A stretch of 64,000 bases of DNA from Actinoplanes utahensis (lineage in GTDB: Bacteria; Actinomycetota; Actinomycetes; Mycobacteriales; Micromonosporaceae), in the NCBI RefSeq assembly GCF_016862455.1, contig NZ_BOMZ01000111.1, forward strand, positions 1 to 64,000, read 5' to 3'. The position numbers were made by a program, and so were the translations under genes. The notes under the pieces were generated by a model. The model was not told where the DNA came from and made no database searches. It saw only the letters and a list, made by a program, of their open reading frames with translations. Below, piece after piece: positions 8,228-16,857 of the stretch (its first letter is position 1; every line of letters starts with the position of its first letter).

Positions 8228-9253
8228 ATGCCGAAAGCCGCCGCGGAAGAGCACGAGATCGCCGGGCACACCGTGCGCCTGAGCAGCCCCGACAAGGTCG
8301 TCTTCCCGGCCCGCGGGTTCACCAAGCGGGACGTCTTCGAGTATTACCTGGCCGTCGGCGACGGCATCCTGCGCGCCCTGCGCGACCGTCCCACCACGTT
8401 GCAGCGCTTCCCCGACGGGATCGAGGGGGAGATGTTCTTCCAGAAACGGATCCCCACCCGCGGCGTTCCCGACTGGATCAGGACCGCGAAGATCGCCTTC
8501 CCGAGCATGCGTACGGCCGACGAGCTCAGCCCCGCCGACCTGGCCCACGTCGCCTGGGCCGCCCAGATGGGCACCGTGGTGTTCCACCCCTGGCCGGTCC
8601 GCGCCGGCGCCCCCGACTCCCCGGACGAGCTGCGCATCGACCTCGACCCGCAGCCCGGCACCGGTTTCCCGGACGTGGTCGCCACCGCCGGTGTGGTCCG
8701 CGAGGTCCTCGCCGAGCTCGGCTGGACCGGTTACCCGAAGACCTCCGGCGGCCGGGGTGTGCACGTCTATGTGCGCATCGAGCCCCGCTGGTCGTTCGTT
8801 GACGTGCGCCGGGCGGCGATCGCGCTGGCCCGCGAGGTGGAGCGGCGCGACCCGGCCGGCATCACCACCTCCTGGTGGAAGGAGGAACGCGGCGAGCGGG
8901 TCTTCCTCGACTACAACCAGATGGCCCGGGACCGCACCATCGCCTGCGCCTACTCGCTGCGCGCCAACGCCCGGGCCACCGCCTCCGCCCCGGTCACCTG
9001 GGACGAGCTGGCCACCGTCGAGCCGGACGACTTCGACCTGCGGACCATGCCGGCCCGGTTCGCCGCGGGCGGCGACCCGCACGCCGGCATCGACGACGTG
9101 GCGCACGACCTCACCCCGCTGCTGGAGTGGGTCGCGCGGGACGAGCGAGACGGTCTCGGCGACCTGCCCTATCCGCCGGACCACCCGAAGATGCCCGGGG
9201 AGCCCAAGCGGGTGCAGCCCTCCAAGGACCGCGACCTCAAGTCATCGGGTTAG
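8228..9253 (+). CDS. LigD-type polymerase/primase domain protein (stand-alone PolDom)
   Basis: 341 aa, a single archaeo-eukaryotic-primase-type domain matching the polymerase module of LigD. Landmarks: SSPDKVVFP near the N-terminus, catalytic metal aspartates in RIDLDPQPG (D138, D140), KTSGGRGVHVYV, and DYNQMARDRTIACAYSLR. These domains add ribonucleotides or deoxynucleotides at break ends during non-homologous end joining. Ligase and nuclease modules are not fused; an ATP-dependent ligase lies 2.6 kb away at 11839-12906, and Ku is not in the window. A role outside NHEJ (gap repair) is possible. Confidence 0.92.
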   Translation: MPKAAAEEHEIAGHTVRLSSPDKVVFPARGFTKRDVFEYYLAVGDGILRALRDRPTTLQRFPDGIEGEMFFQKRIPTRGVPDWIRTAKIAFPSMRTADELSPADLAHVAWAAQMGTVVFHPWPVRAGAPDSPDELRIDLDPQPGTGFPDVVATAGVVREVLAELGWTGYPKTSGGRGVHVYVRIEPRWSFVDVRRAAIALAREVERRDPAGITTSWWKEERGERVFLDYNQMARDRTIACAYSLRANARATASAPVTWDELATVEPDDFDLRTMPARFAAGGDPHAGIDDVAHDLTPLLEWVARDERDGLGDLPYPPDHPKMPGEPKRVQPSKDRDLKSSG

Positions 9254-9254
9254 C

Positions 9255-9299
9255 CCGTGTGGAGTCCGGCCGCTGTTCGCGCCCGGAATCCCCACACGG
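9255..9299. terminator. Bidirectional hairpin between convergent genes
   Basis: Interrupted inverted repeat (CCGTGTGG at 9255-9262 with CCACACGG at 9292-9299; inner TCCGG with CCGGA) in the gap between two convergent genes. It shares the GTGTGGA arm with hairpins near 30251 and 40223. Confidence 0.55.
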
Positions 9300-9315
9300 T
9301 CCGGACCGTCGCCGG

Positions 9316-9771
9316 TCACAGGGCCAGCTTCATGCCCTCGTGCGACGCCTCGAAGCCCAGGGCGGCATAGAACCGGTGCGCGTCGGTGCGCCGCTTGTCG
9401 GTGGTGAGCTGCGCCATCCGGCAGCCGCGCTCCCGGGCGCGCTCGACCGTCCACCGGATCAGGTCGCCGCCGAGCCCGCGGCCGCGCTGATCGGAGCGGA
9501 TCCGCACGGCCTCGATCGACATGCGCTCGGCGCCGCCCCGGCTCAGCCCGGGGATGAAGGTGAGCTGGCACGTGCCGATCACCTCGCCGTCCACCTCCGC
9601 CACGATCAGCTCGTTGCGGTCGTCCGCGTCGATCGCCTCGAACGCCGCCCAGATTCCGGGCTCGATCTCCGCCGGCACGTCACCGAAGCCGCGGGCCCGG
9701 CTGAGGTCGTCGTCGGCGAGCAGGCGGAGGACGGCCGGGACGTCGGCGCGGGTGGCGATGCGGATCTTCAT
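9316..9771 (-). CDS. GNAT family N-acetyltransferase
   Basis: 151 aa. Starts MKIRIATRADVPAVLRLLAD and contains the acetyl-CoA loop IRSDQRGRGLGGDLIRW followed by CRMAQLTTDKRRTDAHRFYAALGFEASHE split by normal spacing, the standard GNAT layout. Substrate unknown. CAGGCT lies 7 nt before the ATG on the minus strand (9779-9784), fitting a leaderless mRNA. Confidence 0.88.
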   Translation of the reverse strand: MKIRIATRADVPAVLRLLADDDLSRARGFGDVPAEIEPGIWAAFEAIDADDRNELIVAEVDGEVIGTCQLTFIPGLSRGGAERMSIEAVRIRSDQRGRGLGGDLIRWTVERARERGCRMAQLTTDKRRTDAHRFYAALGFEASHEGMKLAL

Positions 9772-9827
9772 GGCCGAAAGCCTGTCACGGGCTGTCGCGG
9801 GTTGTTCACCTCGGGCACCATGACCAG

Positions 9828-10283
9828 ATGAATGCGCTGCTCATCCTGCCCCGGATGCTGTACCGCGGGCTTGTCTGGCTGGCCAACTCACCGAAGAGAC
9901 TACTTCTCGCGTACTCCATGCTGATCGTGATCTGCGGCTACCTCTACCACCACTTCGAGGGCAAGTCGATCGGCGACTCGCTCTGGTGGGCGGTGGTCAC
10001 CGCCTCCACCGTCGGGTACGGCGACTTCGCGCCACAGACCTGGCCCGCCCGGCTGATGGCCGGGATCCTCATCTCGGCCATGGTCCTGCTGGTGATCCCA
10101 CTGATCACCGCGCACTTCGCCAGCAAGCTGATCGTCGACACCGACGCCTTCCGGCACGAGGAGCAGGAGGAGCTCAAGGCCAACCTGCGGATCACCCGGG
10201 TGCTGCTGGAGGAGATGGCGGCCCGTCAGGGCATCACTTCGCCGGGCAGCGCAGACCCTCCCGCGGCAGCTCCAGATCGATGA
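9828..10283 (+). CDS. Two-TM potassium channel
   Basis: 151 aa. TM1 at about 28-42, pore helix and K+ selectivity filter TVGYGDF at 61-67, TM2 at about 76-97, then a charged cytoplasmic tail with coiled-coil character (EEQEELKANLRITRVLLEEM). Four copies should form a KcsA-like channel. No RCK or cyclic-nucleotide domain is attached. The 3' end overlaps the convergent hydrolase by 50 bp. Confidence 0.92.
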   Translation: MNALLILPRMLYRGLVWLANSPKRLLLAYSMLIVICGYLYHHFEGKSIGDSLWWAVVTASTVGYGDFAPQTWPARLMAGILISAMVLLVIPLITAHFASKLIVDTDAFRHEEQEELKANLRITRVLLEEMAARQGITSPGSADPPAAAPDR

Positions 10284-11802
10284 GGTAACCGTCCACCGCG
10301 TCCCGGATACAGGCCGTCGTCGGGTACGCGGTGTGCCCCTCGCCCTCCCAGGTCAGCACGTGGCCGACGCCCAGCATGTTCGCCAGGTCCGCGGTGTTCT
10401 CGTACGGCGTCGCGGGGTCCCCGGTGGTGCCCACCACCAGCAGGTCCGGGGAGCCCACCGCCTTGCCCGCCGGGTAGGGGTCCCGCTGACCGGCCCAGAA
10501 CACGCACGGCAGCATCCCGACGGCCAGCGCCGCGCCGAACAGCGGGTACTTCGCCCGCCACTCGCCCTGCAACCGCCGGACCTCCTCGGCGGTCGGCGTC
10601 TTGCCGGCGTCCGCGCAGTTCACCGCCAGGTTGGCGTCGAACATGTTGGAGTAGGTGCCGTCCGGTTCGCGTTCCGCGTACTGGTCGGCGAGCTGGAAGA
10701 TGCCCTCCGCGTCGCCCTGCTGGAGACCGGCGATCGCCTCGGCCAGGTAAGCCCAGCCCGACTCGGTGTAGAGCGACGAGATCAGCCCCACGAACACCCA
10801 GCCGTCGGTCGCCGCCCGCCCGTCCGGGCCGGTCACCGGCGACACCTTCGCCTTGGCCAGCGCGTCCGTCACCGCGCCGCGGGCGTCCGGCGCGATCGGG
10901 CACTTCGCCGCGTTCCGCGCACACCAGCCGGTGAAGTTGGTGAAGGCCCGCTCGAAGCCCTTCGCCTGCTGCTCGGAGCCGGACACGAAGGACTCGGTCG
11001 GGTCGACCGCGCCGTCCAGCACCAGGGCGCGCACGTTCTTCGGGAACAGCTGGGCGTAGGTGGCGCCGAGCAGCGTCCCGTACGAATATCCGAGGTAGGT
11101 GAGTTTCTCGTCGCCGACCGCGGCGCGCAGCGCGTCCAGGTCACGGGCCGCCTGCTCGGTGGAGAAGGTGCGCAGGCGCTCCCCGTACTTCCCGGCGCAG
11201 TCGGCGGCCACCTTCCGGTTCAGCGCGACGGCCGCGTCGAACTCGGCCTGACCCGCCGGATCCGGGGTGGCGGCGAAACTCGTGTCCTGATCCTTGGCGC
11301 TGATGCACTTGACCGGGCTGGACCGGCTCACCCCGCGCGGGTCGAACCCGACGATGTCGAACCGGTCGGTGATCTCGGTCGGCAGGCCGCCCTGCGCCTG
11401 GCCGAACGACAGGTAAACGGCGATGTCGATGCCGGAACCGCCCGGCCCGCCCGGGTTGATCAGCAGCGACCCGATCCGGTCCGCCGCCTTCTGCTTCTTC
11501 GACCGGATGCGGAGAAGCGCGATGTCGTACGTCTCCGCGCTCGCCGGGGTGGCCCAGTCGCGGGGCACCGTGACGGTGGCGCACTCGTACGTCATGGCGG
11601 AGGAGGCGACACCCACCACCTCCCGGGGCACCTCGGGACAGGGCCGCCACCGGGTGCCCGTGCCGCTGCTCGGAGCGGCGGCCCCCGGGACGGCCGGCTC
11701 CTCGGAACCCTCCGGCGCGAACGAGGGCAGCGTGCACCCCGCGACGGTGGCCAGAACCAGCACGGTCATGAGGGCGACGGCCAGGCGCGAGCGACGATCC
11801 AC
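10234..11802 (-). CDS. Secreted lipoprotein alpha/beta-hydrolase, tripeptidyl-aminopeptidase type
   Basis: 522 aa. A signal peptide ends in a lipobox (LATVAGC, C23), predicting an exported lipoprotein. The alpha/beta-hydrolase core has NPGGPGGSG (oxyanion region, about 116-124) and nucleophile elbow GYSYG with S240; the C-terminal TAP-like domain carries the remaining triad (GDPATPYENTADLA and EGHTAYP). Streptomyces relatives remove N-terminal tripeptides from secreted proteins. The GTG start at 11802 is preceded by TAGGGT with 7 nt spacing. Confidence 0.92.
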   Translation of the reverse strand: MDRRSRLAVALMTVLVLATVAGCTLPSFAPEGSEEPAVPGAAAPSSGTGTRWRPCPEVPREVVGVASSAMTYECATVTVPRDWATPASAETYDIALLRIRSKKQKAADRIGSLLINPGGPGGSGIDIAVYLSFGQAQGGLPTEITDRFDIVGFDPRGVSRSSPVKCISAKDQDTSFAATPDPAGQAEFDAAVALNRKVAADCAGKYGERLRTFSTEQAARDLDALRAAVGDEKLTYLGYSYGTLLGATYAQLFPKNVRALVLDGAVDPTESFVSGSEQQAKGFERAFTNFTGWCARNAAKCPIAPDARGAVTDALAKAKVSPVTGPDGRAATDGWVFVGLISSLYTESGWAYLAEAIAGLQQGDAEGIFQLADQYAEREPDGTYSNMFDANLAVNCADAGKTPTAEEVRRLQGEWRAKYPLFGAALAVGMLPCVFWAGQRDPYPAGKAVGSPDLLVVGTTGDPATPYENTADLANMLGVGHVLTWEGEGHTAYPTTACIRDAVDGYLIDLELPREGLRCPAK

Positions 11803-11809
11803 GCCCCGA

Positions 11810-11815
11810 ACCCTA
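11810..11815 (-). promoter_or_regulatory. -10 box for the TAP-like hydrolase
   Basis: TAGGGT on the minus strand, 7 nt before the GTG at 11802; no Shine-Dalgarno. Confidence 0.5.
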
Positions 11816-11838
11816 TCCGGTCCTCCCCACGGCGATCC

Positions 11839-12906
11839 TCAACGGCTGGTCAGCACCTCCGCGAGATCGAACCGGACCGGCCGCTCCAGCTGCTCGTAGG
11901 TGCAGGTCGACGGCTCGCGGTCGGGGCGCCATCGTTCGAACTGGGCGGTGTGCCGGAACCGGACGCCCTCCATGTAGTCGTAGCGGACCTCGACCACCCG
12001 CTCCGGCCGCAGCGGGACGAAGGACAGATCCTTGCCCGCGTTCCACCGGCTCACCTCGTTCTTGCGCGGGGTCCGCTCACCCTGCTCGTGCGCCGCCCAG
12101 TTCCACGGATGATCCTCGAACGTGGTGACCAGCGGCTGCAGCTCCGCGAACAGCTCCTCCCGGACCTTCATCGGGAACGAGCCGATCACCCCGACGCTGA
12201 CCAGGACGCCCCGCTCGTCGTGCAGGCCGAGCAGCAGCGAGCCGATCCGGTTCTCCGCCGACTTGTGCACCCGGTAACCGGCGACCACGCAGTCCGCCGT
12301 CCGCTTGTGCTTGATCTTCGACATCACCCGCTTGTCCGGCTGATAGGTCAGATCCCGGCCCTTGGCGATCAGGCCGTCGAGCCCGGCGCCCTCGAACTCG
12401 GCGAACCACCGGCGGGCGGTGTCGAGATCATCGGTCGCCGGAGTCACGTACACCGGGGGCTTGGCGTTCTCCAGGGCCTTCACCAGCATCTCGCGTCGCT
12501 TGTGGAACGGCAGCTCGGTCAGGTCCTCGTCGCCCAGCGCCAGCAGATCGAACGCCACGAAACTCGCGGGCGTCTGCTCGGCCAGCAGCTTCACCCGGCT
12601 GGCCGCGGGATGGATGCGCTGCTGGAGGGCCTCGAAGTCGAGAGTGTTCCGCCCGGTGTCGGCGACGATCACCTCGCCGTCGATCACCACCCGCTCCGGG
12701 AGGTTGCCCAGCACCGCCTCCACCACCTCCGGGAAGTAGCGGGTCATCGGCTTCTCGTTGCGGCTGCCGATCTCCACCTCGTCACCGTCCCGGAAGACGA
12801 TCGACCGGAATCCGTCCCATTTGGGCTCGTAGATCTGGCCGGGCGGGATGTCCGCGACGGGTTTGGCGAGCATCGGCTTGACCGGCGGGTTCAGCGGGAG
12901 CTGCAT
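11839..12906 (-). CDS. ATP-dependent DNA ligase (LigC-like)
   Basis: 355 aa. The nucleotidyltransferase motif I is EPKWDGFR with adenylated lysine K29; VIDGEVIV (motif III), FDLLALG and the C-terminal OB-fold segment (RPERVVEVRYDYMEGVRFRH) complete a compact two-domain ligase. Size and lack of extra domains match mycobacterial LigC rather than full LigD. Together with the polymerase-domain protein at 8228 it could form a back-up end-joining system. CACACT sits 6 nt before the ATG (12913-12918). Confidence 0.94.
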   Translation of the reverse strand: MQLPLNPPVKPMLAKPVADIPPGQIYEPKWDGFRSIVFRDGDEVEIGSRNEKPMTRYFPEVVEAVLGNLPERVVIDGEVIVADTGRNTLDFEALQQRIHPAASRVKLLAEQTPASFVAFDLLALGDEDLTELPFHKRREMLVKALENAKPPVYVTPATDDLDTARRWFAEFEGAGLDGLIAKGRDLTYQPDKRVMSKIKHKRTADCVVAGYRVHKSAENRIGSLLLGLHDERGVLVSVGVIGSFPMKVREELFAELQPLVTTFEDHPWNWAAHEQGERTPRKNEVSRWNAGKDLSFVPLRPERVVEVRYDYMEGVRFRHTAQFERWRPDREPSTCTYEQLERPVRFDLAEVLTSR

Positions 12907-12985
12907 CCGATCAGTGTGCCCTCTTTACTCGTCCCCTGGGGCAGACCTCACCATCAAACCCATGACGGTACGGGGGGACGGGTCG

Positions 12986-13792
12986 ATGACCATCGGAGAG
13001 TTCGGGCGGCGGACCGGGCTCTCCATCAAGGCGCTGCGGCTCTACGAGGCGTCCGGCCTGCTCCCACCGGCCGAGGTGGAGCCGAGCGGCTACCGGCGCT
13101 ACACCTCCGTCCAGCTCGACCGAGCCGGGCGGATCAGTCTGCTGCGGCGGCTCGGCATGCCGCTCGCCGTGATCGGCGACATGCTCGGCCTGCCCGACGC
13201 CGAGGCGGTCACCCGGCTCGACCGGTGGTGGTCCACCGAGGAGGCCGCGATCGCCGCCCGCCGCGACGGCTATCGATGGCTGCGCACCCGGCTCGCGCAC
13301 GGCGACGAGCCCGACATCTCCTACCCCGTGCACACCGTCCTGCAGCCGGCCCGCAAGGTCGCGACCCTGCGTTTCGAGACCGACCAGCAGGGTCTCGTCC
13401 CGGGCATGGGCGCCGCCGAGTGGGAGATCCGCCGCCGTCTGGAGGAGCAGGGCGCCGCGACGACCGGCGAGCACTGGGCGATCTATCACGGCCAGGTGAC
13501 GCCCGACTGCGAGGCTCCCGTCGAGGTCTGCGTGCCGTTCACCGGGACGGCCGAGCCGGCCGGGCGGCTCACCATCCGGATGGAGCCGGAGCACCTGGTG
13601 GCCTTCGCCGAGGTCACCCGGGACGACTGCTTCTACCCCCGGATCCTGCAGGCGTACGAGGCGGTCGAGACCCACGTCCGGACGGCCGGCCTGATCCGCA
13701 CCGCGCCGCCCCGCGAGATCTACCTGGACAACTGGGACCGGCTCACCGGAGCCGACCCGTTCACACACGTCGCCCAACCGTTCGAGGGATGA
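12986..13792 (+). CDS. MerR family regulator with effector-binding C-terminal domain
   Basis: 268 aa. The N-terminal MerR helix-turn-helix is clear (MTIGEFGRRTGLSIKALRLY, then YRRYTSVQLDRAGRI), and the C-terminal half (YPVHTVLQPARKVATLRFET to the end) looks like a GyrI/BmrR ligand-binding domain, so it probably senses a small molecule. I chose ATG 12986, which follows a G-rich Shine-Dalgarno at 12972-12977; ATG 12962 is an alternative. The transglutaminase gene starts 4 bp after its stop, suggesting an operon. Confidence 0.88.
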   Translation: MTIGEFGRRTGLSIKALRLYEASGLLPPAEVEPSGYRRYTSVQLDRAGRISLLRRLGMPLAVIGDMLGLPDAEAVTRLDRWWSTEEAAIAARRDGYRWLRTRLAHGDEPDISYPVHTVLQPARKVATLRFETDQQGLVPGMGAAEWEIRRRLEEQGAATTGEHWAIYHGQVTPDCEAPVEVCVPFTGTAEPAGRLTIRMEPEHLVAFAEVTRDDCFYPRILQAYEAVETHVRTAGLIRTAPPREIYLDNWDRLTGADPFTHVAQPFEG

Positions 13793-13796
13793 GCTG

Positions 13797-14735
13797 ATGG
13801 ACTACACCCGACAGACCCGATTCTCCGACCCCGGCCGGCACCTCAGCCGGCTCACCGCGCTGCCCGCCGACGTGGCGGCGCTGCCCGCCGAGGTCGCCGC
13901 GATCGGCGCCGTCGTCCGCAACACGGTCGTCCACTACCGCGCCTCCGGCATCGACTTCCCGCCCCGGCGGCTCACCGAGATCGACAGCCGCTGGGTGGAG
14001 ACGATGCTCGACGCCCTCCCGCCGGGCGAGCCGCTCGGCGCCCCGCGCCCGCCCGAGGACCGGATCGTCGGCTGCTGCCGTGACTTCACCCTGCTCACCG
14101 TCGCCGCGCTGCGGGCGAACGGGATCCCCGCCCGCAGCCGGGTCGGCTTCGCCGACTACTTCCACGAGGGCTTCCACACCGACCACGTCGTGGTGGAGTA
14201 CCACGACGGCACCCGCTGGGTCGCCACCGACGCCCAGCTCGACCCGGCCGCCGGGTTCCCGGTCGACGTGGCCGACGTGCCCCTCGGGCCGGGCGGTCTG
14301 CGGACGGCGGCCCAGTCCTGGCGGGCGTTCCGGCTCGGCGACGACGACCCTTCGACGTACGGCGTCGATCCCGCCCTGCCGATCCGCGGCCCCCTGATGA
14401 TCGGGCAATACGTGCTGACCGAGCTCGCCCACCGCCGCGGTGACGAGCTGCTGCTGTGGGACTTCTGGGGTGAGCCCGCACGAGTGCTCGCCGGACTGGG
14501 CGGCCGGTCGGTCGAGGAGGCGTGGGCGACCCTGCCACCGTGGGAGTCCGGCGATGTCGCCCTGCTCGACGAGATCGCCGCCCTGCTGATCGACGCGGAC
14601 GCCGGTGATCAGGCCGCCGAGCGCAAACTGGCCGAGCGTTATTCGTCCGACCCGCGCGTGCGGCCCGGCGACGTCGTCACCTGCCATTCACCTCGCGGCA
14701 TCAGCTACGACGTCGACCTGCGCGAGCGGCGCTGA
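13797..14735 (+). CDS. Transglutaminase-like domain protein
   Basis: 312 aa. The papain-like transglutaminase core is present: cysteine in VGCCRDFTLL (C93/C94), histidine in GFHTDHVVVEY and aspartate in WVATDAQLD. No signal peptide is seen, so it acts in the cytosol; such proteins are usually peptidases or cross-linkers of unknown substrate. Cotranscription with the MerR regulator is likely from the 4-bp gap. Confidence 0.85.
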   Translation: MDYTRQTRFSDPGRHLSRLTALPADVAALPAEVAAIGAVVRNTVVHYRASGIDFPPRRLTEIDSRWVETMLDALPPGEPLGAPRPPEDRIVGCCRDFTLLTVAALRANGIPARSRVGFADYFHEGFHTDHVVVEYHDGTRWVATDAQLDPAAGFPVDVADVPLGPGGLRTAAQSWRAFRLGDDDPSTYGVDPALPIRGPLMIGQYVLTELAHRRGDELLLWDFWGEPARVLAGLGGRSVEEAWATLPPWESGDVALLDEIAALLIDADAGDQAAERKLAERYSSDPRVRPGDVVTCHSPRGISYDVDLRERR

Positions 14736-14754
14736 CCTTCTCCCGCCGGTCGAT

Positions 14755-15132
14755 TCAACGGACCAGCAGGTCCACGAGCCTTCGCAGTTCGGCGCCGGGG
14801 TCGGCGGCCAGTCCCATGTGGACCGGCCCGGCCCGCAGGATCGTGCTGCGCGGCGCCACCAGCCAGCGGAAACGTTCGCCGAGCCGCATCTGCTCCGACG
14901 CGCCGCCGCCGGCGCAGGTCCGGTCCCAGGCGTCCAGCGCCGCCCGGATCCCGTCGACGTCGGCGGCCGGGTCCAGCGCCCGCAGCCGCGCCTCGTCCAG
15001 GTGGGTCAGCGCCGACAGGAAATCGTGCCGCTGGCTGTACAGAAGCACACCGACGTTGATCAGCTCGCCGCGTTCGATCCGGGGCACGGCCTGGATGATC
15101 GCGTACTCGTAAGGAGTGAGTCGGGGTGTCAC
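14755..15132 (-). CDS. DUF3037 domain protein
   Basis: 125 aa. Begins TPRLTPYEYAIIQAVPRIER, followed by GELINVGVLLYSQ, the conserved opening of DUF3037. The upstream reading frame is open, but GTG 15132 overlaps the stop of the HipA-like gene (GTGA), which fixes the start. DUF3037 and this HipA-like kinase type are often neighbours, hinting at a joint function, not known. Confidence 0.87.
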   Translation of the reverse strand: MTPRLTPYEYAIIQAVPRIERGELINVGVLLYSQRHDFLSALTHLDEARLRALDPAADVDGIRAALDAWDRTCAGGGASEQMRLGERFRWLVAPRSTILRAGPVHMGLAADPGAELRRLVDLLVR

Positions 15133-15851
15133 GGCAGCCACGCCTCCGGCTGCGCGGCCCGGCGCGACAGGTGGTTCAGATAGGCGTCCCGGTCGCCGTC
15201 CTCCAGCCACTCCTCCGGCACCAGGCCGATGACTTCGGTCAGCAGGTCCGGCGTGATCCGGGCCGCCAGCCGCGGCCCTTCCGAGGCGACTTCGGTGGCA
15301 TACGGTTTGAGCACGTGATCGTCCCACTTGTACGGGCGGTGCACCACGTTCTCGGCGCGCGGCCAGTTGTGGTGGAAATACAGCGTCGCCCCGTGATCGA
15401 TCAGCCACAGGCCACCGTGCCAGATCAGCAGGTTCGGGTTCCGCCAGCTGCGGTCCACGTTCTCCACGAACGCGTCGAACACCACCACCCGGCTGGCCAG
15501 CCCCGCGTCGACCGGGTGCGCCACCGGGTCGTAACCCAGCGCCCCCGGCAGGAAGTCCATCCCGAGGTTGCCCCCGGCACTGGCCTTGATCAGCTCCTGG
15601 ACCTCTTCGTCCGGCTCGGCCCGCGCCACCACCGGATCCAGCTCCACCCGGGCCAGCTCCGGCACCGGCAGCCCCAGCCGCCGCGCCAGTTCCCCGGCGA
15701 TCACCTCGGCGACCAGGGCACGGGGGCCCTGACCGGCTCCGCGGAACTTCACCACGTACGTCCCGAGGTCGTCGGCTTCGACGACGCCGGGCAGCGACCC
15801 ACCTTCCCGGAGGGGAGTGACATACCGGATGGCGGTTACCTCACGAAGCAC
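15129..15851 (-). CDS. HipA-like family kinase
   Basis: 240 aa, a reduced HipA-like fold without the N-terminal HipA domain. VVEADDLGTYVVKFRG gives the nucleotide-binding strand with its lysine, FDAFVENVDRSWRNPNLLI resembles the catalytic loop (D-x3-N-x2-NLL), and LWLIDHGATLY fits the metal-binding aspartate. It lacks a HipB-type antitoxin neighbour and pairs instead with DUF3037 through a 4-bp overlap. GTG 15851 has TAGGGT 7 nt upstream (15859-15864). A toxin role is not implied; substrate unknown. Confidence 0.82.
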   Translation of the reverse strand: MLREVTAIRYVTPLREGGSLPGVVEADDLGTYVVKFRGAGQGPRALVAEVIAGELARRLGLPVPELARVELDPVVARAEPDEEVQELIKASAGGNLGMDFLPGALGYDPVAHPVDAGLASRVVVFDAFVENVDRSWRNPNLLIWHGGLWLIDHGATLYFHHNWPRAENVVHRPYKWDDHVLKPYATEVASEGPRLAARITPDLLTEVIGLVPEEWLEDGDRDAYLNHLSRRAAQPEAWLP

Positions 15852-16857
15852 GGCACCCACCCTACGGACCCCGCCCGTGCCACCACTGGACCGGCCCCGA
15901 GCCCGTCCGGCCGCCCTTCCCCTGCCCGCCTTCGGGTCGAGGGCACACCGTTCGGGCACTGGTCGTTGCTGTGGTCTCGGGTTGCTGTCGGTTCTTCCGC
16001 TGTGTCTCGTTCGTCCCTGCCGGCGTTCGGGGGGCATGCCGTTCGGGCGCCGGTCGTCGTCGTGGTCTCCGGTCGCCGGCGGTTCTCCTGCGGTGGCATG
16101 TCCGCCCTGGCGATCTTCAGGGCGGGTTCGGTCGTTCGGGTGGTGGACGACGCTGTGGTTTTCGCCGCCGTCGGTTCTTCTGCTGACTCGAAAGTCGGCC
16201 GTCACCGCAGCTCACGCCTTGAATGAAGGCGTTATGTCAACCGGCCCAGCGGCCGGCTTTCACACACGGCACGGGCGTCGCAAGGACACGGACGGCTGTG
16301 TCTCGTTCGTCCTGCCGGCCTTCGGGTGGGGCGGCATGCCGTTCGGGCGCCGGTCGTCGTCGTGGTCTCCGGTCGCCGGCGGTCCTCCAGGGTGGCTTGT
16401 TCGCCCTTGTCGGCCCTCAGGCGGGTTCTGCAGTTCCGGCGCTGGCCGGCGCCGTCGTCCTCGGCCGTGATCTTGACGGCGGGTGGCGTGGATCGTCGCG
16501 GTCGACCGGAGACCGATCTTTCGTTCCCTCGCTGAGAAGCCAACCGCACACACTTGAAGACCTGCTCGGTGCCGGCGGGTCGCACCCGGGCTCGCCAACG
16601 CCGCGATCGGAACCCGTGACCCGCATCCCGGCTCGTGTGGCCGGAGTGCGGATATCTCCGCCCACATCAGCTCTCGGCGCCATCGGCTGACCGCGATCCG
16701 CCGGTGGTGGCCGGGTCGACGGGGAGCGGCCTGCCCCGCGGGATCCGCCGCCGATCCGACAGCCCTCGACGTGCGTGGACGTCAGATGTCCGTGTTGGCA
16801 GCGGCGGATCTCCGGCGATGTCGAGCACCCGACTCTCGGCGCGGACGGTGGAAGCCG
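15852..16857. other. Gene-poor stretch with a duplicated segment
   Basis: About 1 kb in which I see no convincing gene: open frames on both strands translate to Arg/Pro/Gly-rich shadows without start signals. It contains imperfect copies of one segment (see the repeat entry), a short GC palindrome near 16240-16257, and the promoter of the HipA-like gene at its left edge. Confidence 0.6.
16001..16383 (+). repeat. Long direct repeat, two copies exactly 300 bp apart
   Basis: A 50-bp block at 16034-16083 is repeated without mismatch at 16334-16383. Upstream, a shared 16-bp block lies at 16001-16016 and 16297-16312. A third, diverged copy appears to start near 15930. The repeats lie outside genes. 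Origin unknown; an old segmental duplication is the simplest reading. Confidence 0.85.

Noticed and set aside
10333..13797. 1154-codon plus-strand frame
   Set aside because: Antisense of the TAP hydrolase and ligase genes and out of frame with MerR; composition is not protein-like.
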